Part shown: piece by piece, positions 39,702-48,534 of the stretch
Position numbering within the stretch: the first letter of the stretch is position 1
Layout of the letters: the number at the start of each line of letters is the position of its first letter
Assembly: GCF_014651595.1 (NCBI RefSeq)
Contig: NZ_BMXE01000004.1
Coordinates: forward strand, 1-64,000
Direction of reading: 5' to 3'
Length of the DNA stretch: 64,000 nucleotides
From: Pseudovibrio japonicus
Lineage (GTDB): Bacteria > Pseudomonadota > Alphaproteobacteria > Rhizobiales > Stappiaceae
Position numbers and translations under genes: made by a program
The notes under the pieces: model-generated
What the model was told of the DNA's origin: nothing
Databases searched by the model: none
Seen by the model: the letters and a program-made list of their open reading frames with translations, nothing else

Positions 39702-40879
39702 CGAGAAACAACGACGCAGACGAGATTCGCGATAAGCTCAACGCACGTATCACTCAGGTCTGTGACTACTTCTACGGCGGCTGGATGGTTGACCCGTCCA
39801 ACAAGAACAATGGCCTGATGACGCCGAGCCAGAAAGGCAAGCGCATCAGTTCGTCGTTCAAGGTGCATTTGGCTGGAAACCGGCAAGGACAATGGTATCG
39901 GCATTCTAAGAGCGTTGGTGGTGGCTCCGTTGAACTGGTGGCCTACGCCTTGGGATATGATCCTAAATCGGATGAAGGATACCGTGAGGCCTTCAGATGG
40001 GCACGAGGCTGGCTTGGGCTTGGCGGAAGACAGGAAACTGACGAGGAACGCAAAGAGCGTGAAGCTCGGCAAGCCAAGGAAAGTGAAGCCAGGGAGCGCC
40101 GACGTCGGGAACAGGAACAAGAAGACCTGAAGCGTGCGCAGCGCAAAGCCTACACAGCTGGCGAGATTGCAAAGCAGTGCAGGCCGATAGGCGGCACTGC
40201 TGCGGAAGCATATTTGTGCGGCTCAGCTAAGGGGCAGAGGAAACTACCGGCACTGTCCAAGTGGCCCTCTGACCAACGCGAACACATCGGGTTTCACGCC
40301 AACTTAGAGATGGACAATTTGCGTGTTTATGAGGATGGCCCGAATGGCCCCATACTCGTGAAGCGCGGCCCATCCTTTCCTGCTCTGGTGTTCTTCTTAC
40401 GTGATCCGTTTGGAGATGTCGTATCTCTTCAACGCGTCTTTCTGGATGGTACTGCCGGTGTGAAGATCACGCAGATCAATCACAATATTCCTGATGCCAA
40501 GGTTATGTTTGCTTCGTCCTCCGGCGCGGCTTGCAGGATCGGCGGAGACGGTCCCCGCATCGGTCTACTGGAAGGCGGTGAGACAGCTCTTGGCAACTGG
40601 GCGCTCCATGACTTCCAATACCCTATGTGGGCAGCTATGAGCACCAGTGGTTTGGTGAGATTTGAGGCTCCTGGCTTCGTTGAACGCATCGATATTTTCC
40701 CCGACAGTGATGACGCGACGTTGCAACGCGAGGATGTTGGAGAGCCACCGGGAGAGCTTGCAGCGAAGCAATGTGCGGCCAACCAAAGAGCTGTAGGCAT
40801 CCGCACCGTGGTCAACGAAGCTTGCCTACACAAATGTGATAACCTCGATCTTTGGGAAACTTACCGTGAACTCCAATGA
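39698..40879 (+). CDS. Toprim-domain DNA primase
   Basis: A 393-residue protein. Residues 20-100 include GGGSVELVAYALGYDP, as in the zinc-binding or accessory domain of phage primases. The Toprim core follows with LLEGGETALG (catalytic Glu) and IDIFPDSDDA (D-x-D). A long Arg/Glu-rich helix at 115-150 links the domains. It primes phage replication and partners the helicase encoded next; the helicase start lies within its 3' end. Compared with DnaG the polymerase N-part is reduced, as in prophage variants (DUF7146-like). Confidence 0.8.
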   Translation: MTRNNDADEIRDKLNARITQVCDYFYGGWMVDPSNKNNGLMTPSQKGKRISSSFKVHLAGNRQGQWYRHSKSVGGGSVELVAYALGYDPKSDEGYREAFRWARGWLGLGGRQETDEERKEREARQAKESEARERRRREQEQEDLKRAQRKAYTAGEIAKQCRPIGGTAAEAYLCGSAKGQRKLPALSKWPSDQREHIGFHANLEMDNLRVYEDGPNGPILVKRGPSFPALVFFLRDPFGDVVSLQRVFLDGTAGVKITQINHNIPDAKVMFASSSGAACRIGGDGPRIGLLEGGETALGNWALHDFQYPMWAAMSTSGLVRFEAPGFVERIDIFPDSDDATLQREDVGEPPGELAAKQCAANQRAVGIRTVVNEACLHKCDNLDLWETYRELQ

Positions 40880-42287
40880 GCAAACACCACCACATAATTT
40901 AGTTGCAGAGCGTGTTGTAATTGGCTCCTTGTTGAAGGAAGGCTCTCAACTTTTTGAAATCGCAGATGTCCTCAAGCCCTACCACTTCTTTCGCGACATT
41001 CACGGCCAGATATACAGTGCCATTGTAGATATCGGGCATTCGGGGCGCTCCCCATCGATCTCCAAAATCATGACCCGCATAGGTGAGGAGTATGATGATG
41101 GAAAGAGTGTAAGAAACCTGCTCACTGGGCTGCTCCGGGATGCCTCAAAAGAGGATGGATTGAACCCACTGGACTTTCTGGATGTCATCATTGAGTGCTG
41201 GTCCAAGCGACAAATTGCAAACACGCTGCAATGGGCACTCAAGGCACAACGCAACGAAGACAAGCTGCCTGACATTCTCATCGGTGAGATTGTGGAGCGG
41301 TTTCAGGAAATCGGCATGCAGTCTCAGGCGCGCCCATTGGTAACACTGGGTGATGCGGCAAGAGAAGCTTATGCAGATGCGTTAAAAGCACAAGAGACAG
41401 GACAAAGCACGGGGATGGATTGGTTTTTGCCGTCTGCTACCGAAGTGGTTGGAAGAATTGCACCCGGTGACTTTGGTGCAATCATGGCTGCACAGGGCGA
41501 TGGAAAGACAGTGATAGCAGTGCAACTGCTACGCCATATTAGTGATGTTTATGGTCCGGCTGTCTTCTTCCAGTTGGAGATGAAACGAAAAGCAATTGCT
41601 TATCGTGAGTTATCAGGCGACACGGACACCTCCTACGATGACATTGAAGGAGGTTGCTTTGACTTGTTTGCCGCGCAGAAACTGGAGGAGGCGGTCAAGT
41701 CCTTGCAAAGTTCGCGGCTTTACATTGAGAGCAACGGGGATGGCCGCGAGGCAAACTGGGCAAAGAGACGGAACTGGACGCTTGAAGAAATCGTTGAGCG
41801 TCTCATCTACCTGAAGAAAACCAAGGACATTAGGGTGTGCGTAATCGACCACCTCAGGAAGATGAAAACCAAAAAGTCCTTCCGCAACGAGTTTGACCGA
41901 ACTGAATACATTACAGGGACACTGAAAGACGTTGCAAATGTGCTGAACATTGCAATTATCGCATTGGTGCAGCGGACACGGCTTGGCCAGCGACGGGACC
42001 GGTGGGCCCCACGCGTTGATGATATGGTGGGTGGCCCCTCAATCGAACAAGATGCTGACTGGATTTTGGGGGCTGCGCGGCCTGAGGTCTGGCTTGATAA
42101 GAACAAGCCCCATCTACCGGCTGGTGTTGATCCTCAAGCGCACCCAGACTTCAAACAGTGGCTTGAAGAGAAAAGACAGCACAAGGGCAAGATCGAGCTA
42201 TACGGCCTGAAGCGGCGGCGTGGAGCTGGTGGCATCATGAGGGATTTTATCTTTGACGGTGCCGCAGCGCGATTGAGGGAGATCTGA
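40866..42287 (+). CDS. Replicative DNA helicase, DnaB-like
   Basis: A 473-residue protein starting at GTG 40866 (an earlier GTG at 40836 is possible). The N-terminal domain begins PPHNLVAERVVIGSLLKE, as in DnaB. The RecA-like core has a Walker A-like AAQGDGKTVIA, Walker B-like RVCVIDHLRKM, IALVQRTR (sensor-type), and an arginine-rich finger near KGKIELYGLKRRRGAGG. It unwinds the phage fork as a hexamer. It lies directly after the Toprim primase. Confidence 0.85.
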   Translation: MNSNEQTPPHNLVAERVVIGSLLKEGSQLFEIADVLKPYHFFRDIHGQIYSAIVDIGHSGRSPSISKIMTRIGEEYDDGKSVRNLLTGLLRDASKEDGLNPLDFLDVIIECWSKRQIANTLQWALKAQRNEDKLPDILIGEIVERFQEIGMQSQARPLVTLGDAAREAYADALKAQETGQSTGMDWFLPSATEVVGRIAPGDFGAIMAAQGDGKTVIAVQLLRHISDVYGPAVFFQLEMKRKAIAYRELSGDTDTSYDDIEGGCFDLFAAQKLEEAVKSLQSSRLYIESNGDGREANWAKRRNWTLEEIVERLIYLKKTKDIRVCVIDHLRKMKTKKSFRNEFDRTEYITGTLKDVANVLNIAIIALVQRTRLGQRRDRWAPRVDDMVGGPSIEQDADWILGAARPEVWLDKNKPHLPAGVDPQAHPDFKQWLEEKRQHKGKIELYGLKRRRGAGGIMRDFIFDGAAARLREI

Positions 42288-42290
42288 GAG

Positions 42291-42602
42291 ATGCCACGAA
42301 AAAGCAAACACTCAGATGCAACGCTCTTTATCGTTTACGCCATGTGGTTGAAGGGGCACACAGAGGCCACCACAGCTCTTGCGGCTGGCCTGCAGTCCAA
42401 GAAACAGGTTGCCGGGATCATAGCCCGTTCTCCATGGAAAGACCGTGCGGGCATGGGTGATGCTGCGCGACAGGAACAGCTCGAAGAACTAAAGCAGATC
42501 CACCTTGATGAGGACGCCGGAGAGCTTCGGTGTGGTGGGCGTTTGAAGGATTTTGAGTGGACGATTGAGCCGCTTTGCAAAGATCAGAGGAAGAGCAGAT
42601 GA
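42291..42602 (+). CDS. Small HTH-like protein
   Basis: A 103-residue protein. The segment TLFIVYAMWLKGHTEATTALAAGLQSKKQVAGIIARS reads like a helix-turn-helix with a basic recognition helix. The rest is acidic. It resembles small phage regulators. Three bases after the helicase; RBS GGGAG. Confidence 0.5.
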   Translation: MPRKSKHSDATLFIVYAMWLKGHTEATTALAAGLQSKKQVAGIIARSPWKDRAGMGDAARQEQLEELKQIHLDEDAGELRCGGRLKDFEWTIEPLCKDQRKSR

Positions 42603-42865
42603 ACGAGCAATCAGAGCACGCGCTGAAGTATAGTTGGGCGCAAACTTGGGCGGACAAGCCCGATGACTACATAGCCAACATACCGCACCCGCCAAAGTCG
42701 TTCCTGCGCATTCATAAAGATTATGGGCCGGAAGGCGAGACGCGCTGGCATTGGGTAGCGAACACCACAATCAACATTGGTAAGGGGTACGCCGATACCC
42801 AGCTTGAGGCGCAGCAGAGTGCCGAAGAATGCTTCTGTGATTACGTGGACAAAGAGGTTAATTGA
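42599..42865 (+). CDS. Hypothetical phage protein
   Basis: An 88-residue protein, start ATG 42599 overlapping the previous TGA (ATGA). ALKYSWAQTWADKPDDYIA is the start of a beta/alpha pattern ending in AQQSAEECFCDYVDKE. Function unknown. Confidence 0.5.
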   Translation: MNEQSEHALKYSWAQTWADKPDDYIANIPHPPKSFLRIHKDYGPEGETRWHWVANTTINIGKGYADTQLEAQQSAEECFCDYVDKEVN

Positions 42866-42876
42866 GGAGTAATGCA

Positions 42877-43383
42877 TTGAAGTATGAAATGGCTGGAAGC
42901 CCTTATCTTATGCACGTCTCAGACAGACCCTGTCCCGACAAACTAAAACGGATTCTGGGTGATGGCAGGGCTGAAGAAAGAGCAGGCACGGAGGCATTCG
43001 CTGATATCTGCGCGTTCTTTCGAAATACTCCTTTACGCATTACAGCTTCTGAAGATGAAAAACTTCAAGGCAAAGTGAGTGTCCTAGTGGAGGTGCCAGA
43101 TCACCTCACTCATAAGATGTCTGTTGAGCTTTTTGTTCAGGTGCAGAAAACAATATTTGACACCGTCCTATCATATCCACCGTTTCGCGAACTAAATGGG
43201 CTCATTGGTAGAGCTTTAAATGACCATACGATTGCCGAGGCTAATCAGCTGCTCGCCAGTTTTGAACGGCAAGCCCGTGCTCGACGCTCAGGAGAGTTCT
43301 GGGAGGCTCTGGCGTTGGCGCTTGGAATTGATCCAGCAATAGTGCCAGTCAACGACCAAGCGACAAGGAGGACGTCACTTTGA
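42877..43383 (+). CDS. Hypothetical phage protein
   Basis: A 168-residue protein. TTG 42877 is the best-placed start, 6 bases after GAGGAG; ATG 42889 is too far. A helical C-terminal half (NQLLASFERQARARRSGEF) predicts an oligomeric helix. Unknown. Confidence 0.45.
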   Translation: MKYEMAGSPYLMHVSDRPCPDKLKRILGDGRAEERAGTEAFADICAFFRNTPLRITASEDEKLQGKVSVLVEVPDHLTHKMSVELFVQVQKTIFDTVLSYPPFRELNGLIGRALNDHTIAEANQLLASFERQARARRSGEFWEALALALGIDPAIVPVNDQATRRTSL

Positions 43384-43688
43384 TCATACTCAATAGTAAC
43401 TATGCCTTCGGTATCGAGTGGCTGAAGATGAAAGAGAAGTTCATTACTGACGTGATGACTCTGACTGGGCGGACTGAGGAACGAGCTGAGCGCCTGGTTC
43501 AGCTCATTGAGCGCTTAGCGAGAAGCTCCATTGAGTATTCGCCGGAGGACTATTTCAGAGAGTGGAAACGTCGGTACTGTGCAGGTTGGAGTCACTCACG
43601 GTTACGTCATATCGAGATTTCGTTTCATCGTGACCCCAAGCAATTTCGCACCGCTCTCCAGAACAGCTTCACACCCGCAGCGAGCTAA
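43380..43688 (+). CDS. Hypothetical phage protein
   Basis: A 102-residue helical protein. TTG 43380 has GGAGG well spaced upstream and overlaps the previous stop; ATG 43428 is an alternative. The central TGRTEERAERLVQLIERLAR is a basic coiled-coil-like helix. Confidence 0.45.
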   Translation: MIILNSNYAFGIEWLKMKEKFITDVMTLTGRTEERAERLVQLIERLARSSIEYSPEDYFREWKRRYCAGWSHSRLRHIEISFHRDPKQFRTALQNSFTPAAS

Positions 43689-43697
43689 GGAAACGCC

Positions 43698-43907
43698 ATG
43701 CCCGTAGACAACGCTAAAGTTAAAGTGGACGCCACCTTCTACTGGATGGGGGACAGGGTCCATATTCGCGGCTTTATTGATGATCACGTTTGCTATCGCG
43801 TGTGGCGACGCAGAAAGAAACGATGGGACTACCATGTCCATCCGCTCTACTTGTTCTGCCGTTTTGCAGAACCAAACTTGGCGGCCTGGAAGGAACAGTG
43901 TGCCTGA
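43698..43907 (+). CDS. Small basic aromatic protein
   Basis: A 69-residue protein with many aromatic and basic residues (FYWMGDRVHIRGF, VWRRRKKRWDYHVH), suggestive of a small nucleic-acid-binding beta fold. Unknown function. Confidence 0.5.
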   Translation: MPVDNAKVKVDATFYWMGDRVHIRGFIDDHVCYRVWRRRKKRWDYHVHPLYLFCRFAEPNLAAWKEQCA

Positions 43908-43936
43908 TTGATCAGTCTAAACAAGGACCGTGACGC

Positions 43937-44338
43937 ATGGAATACGTAGACAAACCCAAGACCGAAAACGCAAAGTGGCTGCGCACCGCGTTAGATAAGC
44001 CGCTCCCTGAAACACTGGATGAATGCGGGACGGAGGGGACATTCGATCCGTGGGAAGACATTCTAACCGGTGTTGCCAGCCCCTATAACGCAGAAATTGA
44101 GTCCCTTGTCATCAGTTCCCTGAAAGCCATTCGCAACAGAAAGATTTCCGATCTGCTCGAAGGCGAGAATGCATTGGCAGCTGAGTTGATGCTCCATATT
44201 CTAGCTGATCGTCTATGCGACTATGGCACCAGCCCTCGCGGCGCTTTTCCCGCAACTGGGTTAGAACCAATGTGGCAAGAGTTGATAGATAAGTGGTCAG
44301 CGTACGCCGATGTCGCTTGGAGCGACGAGCCAAACTAA
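43937..44338 (+). CDS. Hypothetical phage protein
   Basis: A 133-residue acidic helical protein (EIESLVISSLKAIRNRKIS, AELMLHILADRLCDYG). No family recognised. Part of the rightward middle region. Confidence 0.5.
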   Translation: MEYVDKPKTENAKWLRTALDKPLPETLDECGTEGTFDPWEDILTGVASPYNAEIESLVISSLKAIRNRKISDLLEGENALAAELMLHILADRLCDYGTSPRGAFPATGLEPMWQELIDKWSAYADVAWSDEPN

Positions 44339-44349
44339 GGAACTAGATC

Positions 44350-44571
44350 ATGCGTTGCGTGCATTATGTCGGGTTTAGAGATGACCGTTACATAAGCGCC
44401 CTGCGCGTATTCGGTGGGCCTGTTTTCATTCATCGGGTTTGGGATCGTAGGGCGCGGCGTGACATCGGCGAAAATGACTTAGTGGTGTTTGCCAACGGCC
44501 CTCACGATCAACCACCTAGCGAACGCAATGGCGATGACTTAACTGAGCTGGACGACCCAGCACGCAAGTAA
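44350..44571 (+). CDS. Hypothetical phage protein
   Basis: A 73-residue beta-rich protein, MRCVHYVGFRDDRYISALRVFGGPVF, with a disordered acidic tail. Unknown. Confidence 0.5.
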   Translation: MRCVHYVGFRDDRYISALRVFGGPVFIHRVWDRRARRDIGENDLVVFANGPHDQPPSERNGDDLTELDDPARK

Positions 44572-44590
44572 TCAAACTAAGGAGCCTCAC

Positions 44591-45322
44591 ATGAACGCCA
44601 TCCTCAAGGCCCTCCGTGCTGCCAAACCTCTGAAGCGTGTTGCTGGCGCCCCTGTTGTGGTTCCGCTTGCTGGCTACTATCGCCGGTCAGACGAAGAGGA
44701 GGCGGAGCGTTACCGGTCCTACGCTGCAATGGCGCGGGAGTTTGGCTTTGAGAACTGGCACACCAAGCCAGCTGCGCGTAATCAAACAAACAGGGATGCC
44801 GGCCGGAACGGTCAAAAGCGCGATCTGCGCATAAGCAGGAACAACATCTTGGTTCAGGATGCGCGCTCAGCTCCACTTGAATGGCTGGTCTTTAATGACA
44901 AGCTACACGATCCGGATATGAACAAGAACATCGCCAACGACAGAGCAGATGCTGGGTTTTACTTTCGCCAAGAGATGAGTAAGGCCGAAATCTCCGGCCT
45001 GCATTCACCGGACTGGATGAGCGAGCCAACCGGAACCCATGGCCCGCGTTCTCTTGCAAACACCAAGCTGGATGCAATGGTATCCATCAACGGGCTAACC
45101 GAGTGGATGCCCAAGGATGCCTATCAGCTGCTTGAGCGCGTCGTGTGGTGTGATGAATGGGTTTGGGAGCAGCAGGGTGGTAAGGGCAAGAAGGCGACCA
45201 TTACAGCCGTTCAGAAAGCGTTGGACTATGCCGCCGTCCATTACCAGCTGCTGCCATGGGGAGAGTTTGTTGAGAAGTGGCTTCAGTCCTCGGAAGACTG
45301 GGAGGAGGATGCAAGCGTCTGA
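44591..45322 (+). CDS. Hypothetical phage protein at end of the rightward operon, possible late regulator
   Basis: A 243-residue protein. The N-terminal third is basic. The C-terminal part (FYFRQEMSKAEISGLHSPDWM, then AYQLLERVVWCDEWVWEQQG, AVQKALDYAAVHYQLLPWG) is helical and reminiscent of DUF6456-type alphaproteobacterial DNA-binding regulators. Position at the end of the early/middle operon would suit a Q-like late activator, but this is inference. GAAGGAG precedes the ATG. Overlaps the end of the convergent gene by 40 bases. Confidence 0.45.
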   Translation: MNAILKALRAAKPLKRVAGAPVVVPLAGYYRRSDEEEAERYRSYAAMAREFGFENWHTKPAARNQTNRDAGRNGQKRDLRISRNNILVQDARSAPLEWLVFNDKLHDPDMNKNIANDRADAGFYFRQEMSKAEISGLHSPDWMSEPTGTHGPRSLANTKLDAMVSINGLTEWMPKDAYQLLERVVWCDEWVWEQQGGKGKKATITAVQKALDYAAVHYQLLPWGEFVEKWLQSSEDWEEDASV

Positions 45323-45558
45323 CGCAGCACACCAAGTGCGTGTATCTCTTCATCGGTCTCTGGGGTCCACTCAGGTAGACCTGCTCTGACAGCTGCCATT
45401 GCAAGACGGTCGGTCTTGGACAAGGTTTTAGTTCCGGCTTTTGCGCGCTTGGATGTTGCGCTGGCAAAACCGATAGATTCTCCGGCTACTGAAACCTGTT
45501 TCCCGTGAAAGCCGTTGGCTTGCATCCAGATCTCAAAGTCAGTCTTTTCTTTTTCCAT
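45283..45558 (-). CDS. Small HTH-like protein
   Basis: A 91-residue protein (ATG 45558, AGGTGGTGAC upstream). FEIWMQANGFHGKQVSVAGES followed by FASATSKRAKAGTKTLSKTDRLAMAAV reads like a helix-turn-helix of a Cro-type phage regulator. The gene is convergent with the operon end and divergent from the exported protein gene, so it may control that region. Confidence 0.5.
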   Translation of the reverse strand: MEKEKTDFEIWMQANGFHGKQVSVAGESIGFASATSKRAKAGTKTLSKTDRLAMAAVRAGLPEWTPETDEEIHALGVLRQTLASSSQSSED

Positions 45559-45692
45559 GTCACCACCTTTACCTGTGGCGACTTTAAAGCTTTTAGGCGT
45601 CGTGATTGCAACCATAAATTTCCTCATTTGGTGATGTTGACAGGTGAGGGGCAGACGATGTTGACTATCTCCAGTTGGTGGGAGATGGATTG

Positions 45693-46055
45693 ATGCGTGT
45701 TTTCCTTGTTGTTTGCTCTTTGCTTTTAGGTACGCTGCAGTTGGCTCAAGCGGCCCCTACGGTAACGGCACAGGATCTGGTGTTTGGTGAACGTTCTCTG
45801 ATCGGTCAACGGGTTCAGGTCACCGGTTGTACTTGGATTGCAAGTGGCGTATCCGGCATGAGATGTCGGGTGTTTTACAACGGCCAGTTCCTAACGACCC
45901 TCTGGGCCAAGTTGACAAATGACCAAATGCCGCTCGTTCGTTTGTTGCTAGACAATTGCGTCAAAGAAAACCCACGCTGCCAGTTTGATATCGAAGCAAG
46001 CGTCAAGGACATCGGCCAACGCCCTGAATTGAAAGATATCGAGTTTGACTTCTGA
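45693..46055 (+). CDS. Exported small protein, possible OB-fold
   Basis: A 120-residue protein with a clear signal peptide (MRVFLVVCSLLLGTLQLAQA, cleavage after AQA). The mature part has two cysteine pairs (CTW, CRV, CVK, CQF) and a VFGERSLIGQRVQVTGCTW block reminiscent of a bacterial OB-fold of the periplasm. Its role in a phage is unknown; it could be a lysogenic conversion gene acting in the envelope. Confidence 0.55.
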   Translation: MRVFLVVCSLLLGTLQLAQAAPTVTAQDLVFGERSLIGQRVQVTGCTWIASGVSGMRCRVFYNGQFLTTLWAKLTNDQMPLVRLLLDNCVKENPRCQFDIEASVKDIGQRPELKDIEFDF

Positions 46056-46059
46056 AAGA

Positions 46060-46078
46060 GAGCTCCTGTAAGGAGCCC
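46060..46078. terminator. Hairpin between convergent genes
   Basis: GCTCCT-GTA-AGGAGC at 46062-46076 between the exported-protein gene and the converging dnaN gene. There is no long T run, but it may serve as a shared weak terminator. Confidence 0.4.
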
Positions 46079-46091
46079 CCTTGCTAGACTA

Positions 46092-47231
46092 TCAGGGTCT
46101 CATCGGCATCAACATGTAGGTCAGGCCGTAGGTGTCAGCAGTCTGTATCACTGCTGGATCGCCAGAGCCAGAAAGGTAGATCGTCGCTTCCGGGCCAGCG
46201 TCTTTCAGAATGTCAGTGAGATAGGAGTTGTTGAACCCGATGGCGAACTCCAGTTCGTCCCCCGTCGCCTCCAGCTTGTGTTTTGCTGTGCCTCCTTCAC
46301 CCTGGCATGAAACCCAATAGGCACCATCTTCTTGATAGAGCTTGATAGCCCGACCTTTCTTGTCGGCGACGCAGGTCACGCTGGCAATAGCGTCGATCGT
46401 GTTTTTTGCGTCCAGCTCGATTGCCTGATGGCTACCCATTGAGAAGCTTGGAACCACACGCTCGTAATCCGGGAAGGTACCATCAACCACTTTGGCTCTG
46501 AGTTTGTCCTGACCCAGTACGAAATTGATCTGTCGCTCACTGACTTCCAGTGTCACTGTGTCCGGGCAGTTCTTGTCTTTGAGGCGCCGAACCATCTCTT
46601 TAACAGCAGAGGTTGGGATGATGACGCCCGGAAGATCTGCAATCTCGTGGTCGGTCGGGTATTTTGTGAGGCGATGGCCGTCGGTTGAGACAAAGACCAA
46701 CTTTTTGGTTTCGGTGGTGTGCATGTAAACGCCCTGCAGGTAGTAGCGCGTTGGTTCGCTGCCGACTGACATGAGCGTTTTGGAGAGTATGTCTTTCAGC
46801 TCAGCGCTGCTCAGCTCGAAGCGCTTAACATCTTTATCGTCAGTGAGGTAGCTATCTGGAAACTCAGAGACATCCGCCAACATAGGGAAGGTGAGGCTCA
46901 GGCGGCCACATGAGAGGTGAAGATTATCATTGCCCGATGAGATCTCAACCTGTGCGCCAGTTTTGGCTTTGTCGAGAACCTTTTTAATCTTCTCAACGCT
47001 CACAAGGGCGCTGAAGTTGGCAACCACGTTGTCACCAGTTGGTTTGATAATGGATGTGCTTACCTGATCCAGATCGGTGCTGGTGAATGTGAGTTCGCCG
47101 TTGTCGTTGCCGCAAATTGCAACACCGGTTAGCACTGCGATTGAGGAGCGACGCGGTGCTATGTTGAAGCAGTTCTTGATAGCAGCGGAGAAGTCAGTTG
47201 CAGAAATGGTTGCTTGTGGCAATGCAGACAT
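46092..47231 (-). CDS. dnaN: DNA polymerase III beta sliding clamp, phage-encoded
   Basis: A 379-residue protein of full clamp length. Three domain repeats are seen, with ATISATDFSAAIKNCFNIAP at the start, FPMLADVSEFPDSYL in the first, YLQGVYMHTTETKKLVFVSTDGHRLTKY in the middle and the terminal YGLTYMLMPMRP that forms the protein-binding pocket. Position within the prophage identifies it as phage-derived. No phage DNA polymerase is seen nearby, so the clamp probably replaces or competes with the host clamp. AAAGGA lies about seven bases before the ATG. Confidence 0.9.
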   Translation of the reverse strand: MSALPQATISATDFSAAIKNCFNIAPRRSSIAVLTGVAICGNDNGELTFTSTDLDQVSTSIIKPTGDNVVANFSALVSVEKIKKVLDKAKTGAQVEISSGNDNLHLSCGRLSLTFPMLADVSEFPDSYLTDDKDVKRFELSSAELKDILSKTLMSVGSEPTRYYLQGVYMHTTETKKLVFVSTDGHRLTKYPTDHEIADLPGVIIPTSAVKEMVRRLKDKNCPDTVTLEVSERQINFVLGQDKLRAKVVDGTFPDYERVVPSFSMGSHQAIELDAKNTIDAIASVTCVADKKGRAIKLYQEDGAYWVSCQGEGGTAKHKLEATGDELEFAIGFNNSYLTDILKDAGPEATIYLSGSGDPAVIQTADTYGLTYMLMPMRP

Positions 47232-47274
47232 GGGTTGGTCCTTTTGGAAATGATGTTGAAATGAAGTCGTGATG

Positions 47275-47298
47275 TAAAAAAACCGCCTCGTGGCGGTT
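47275..47298 (-). terminator. Terminator upstream of dnaN
   Basis: On the minus strand AACCGCC-ACGA-GGCGGTT is followed by six more T. It ends the operon 47297-48402 and separates it from dnaN, unless termination is incomplete. Confidence 0.8.
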
Positions 47299-47884
47299 AC
47301 AGGAGCTTAGCGATTACTTGAGAGGCTATCTCATCCGGCTTTGGGTAGTGTTCCGGACCGGGGTATTTGCTGTCACTTCTGCGTTGGATAAAACCGAGCG
47401 CTACAGGGACGAACCCCCAGTCGAAAGGATGATCTAGCGTGGTTTCTGCATCTTGCCTGATACATTCGTTGTAGACCTGTTGAACCCAGATCGCGAGGTC
47501 GTATACCACGTCTCGTAACTCGCATGTTCCAAGATCTTCGCGCCAACTGTCCCAAAGAGCGTTGTTCTCGCAGTCGCCGGAGTTGATCGCCTCCCAAACG
47601 CATGCAGCATTGACCGCTAGTGTGCGACTTGGTTCAGTCCTGAGATTGGCAAGAGAGTTGACGAGCTCCAATGCAGTCTCCTTGGAGGTACGGTCAGCAA
47701 TGGCGCTGCTGTGTCCAAGGTCATCCACCAGATACACCGTCCAAAAAGTGCTGAATGAGGGGGACTGAGGGTCTTCAAGCAACTCCTTGAGCGCTGCCTT
47801 GTAGTCTTCTTCCAAGGCATAGGATTGGCAGGAAGCTTTCATTTCGATGACGGGGCGGATATCAAATTCATCAGGAAGGTTCAT
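47297..47884 (-). CDS. Hypothetical phage protein
   Basis: A 195-residue acidic protein. ATG 47884 overlaps the upstream stop (ATGA). Rich in helices and tryptophan (TFWTVYLVDDLG, CVWEAINSGDC, LAIWVQQVYNEC). No family recognised. Confidence 0.55.
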   Translation of the reverse strand: MNLPDEFDIRPVIEMKASCQSYALEEDYKAALKELLEDPQSPSFSTFWTVYLVDDLGHSSAIADRTSKETALELVNSLANLRTEPSRTLAVNAACVWEAINSGDCENNALWDSWREDLGTCELRDVVYDLAIWVQQVYNECIRQDAETTLDHPFDWGFVPVALGFIQRRSDSKYPGPEHYPKPDEIASQVIAKLL

Positions 47885-48402
47885 TGGGCAAATCCTTGTT
47901 CTCTGGTAACTGACCAGGCGCGGTTCCAAAGGGCAGTTAGTTCGTAATTGTCGTGGTTGGTTTGGAAGCGCTCACCACGTTTTTGCATAGCGGCGTCCAT
48001 GATCATGTTGGCATCCAGATAATCGTGAGAGGCACAACACCTATCGTATTCTGGTGTGTTGTTGCGGCTGTCGATTTCTCGGAGTGTTTCAACGGGCAGA
48101 GCTGCCGCCATCTCTATCCGAAAGAGTTGTGACAGCTCCATTGCCTGCGCATCCAAGATTGTGAGAATTTGCTCCTTCAGGCCGCCCGGAGACCTAGAGT
48201 AATGAATGGGCCAAGGTCCCTCGTGCAAAGCAGTTTCAATTGACATCACATCGCCAAAGTTTAGGACATGAACGAAGGGCAGGAGGCCGTAAATGGTGCA
48301 ACTTGCGACTCCGTTGTCAGAACACTTCTGATCCTGAACATCGAAATGAAGACGCACGAGGTCATTGATCGACCCGGCTATCGGGCTATCTGAGAATTGC
48401 AT
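47881..48402 (-). CDS. Hypothetical phage protein
   Basis: A 173-residue protein, MQFSDSPIAGSINDLVRLHF, with helices in the second half (LKEQILTILDAQAMELSQLF). First of a two-gene leftward unit. A palindrome lies about 56 bases upstream of its start. Confidence 0.5.
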   Translation of the reverse strand: MQFSDSPIAGSINDLVRLHFDVQDQKCSDNGVASCTIYGLLPFVHVLNFGDVMSIETALHEGPWPIHYSRSPGGLKEQILTILDAQAMELSQLFRIEMAAALPVETLREIDSRNNTPEYDRCCASHDYLDANMIMDAAMQKRGERFQTNHDNYELTALWNRAWSVTREQGFAQ

Positions 48403-48457
48403 GGTGCACTCCTTGTTGGGTGCGGATTACTGGGGAAGTGGGGGGGGATGCCAGTAA

Positions 48458-48478
48458 GTGTATCTAGAAAAGATACAC
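48458..48478. promoter_or_regulatory. Palindrome in a divergent promoter region
   Basis: GTGTATCT-AGAAA-AGATACAC, perfect 8-bp arms, lies in the 132-base divergent spacer between 48402 (leftward) and 48535 (rightward). It is a candidate operator. Confidence 0.5.
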
Positions 48479-48534
48479 CCAAGCCGTTATCTAGAAGCAT
48501 CGTTTAAGAAAATCTATCAAAGTTAGAGGATGTT

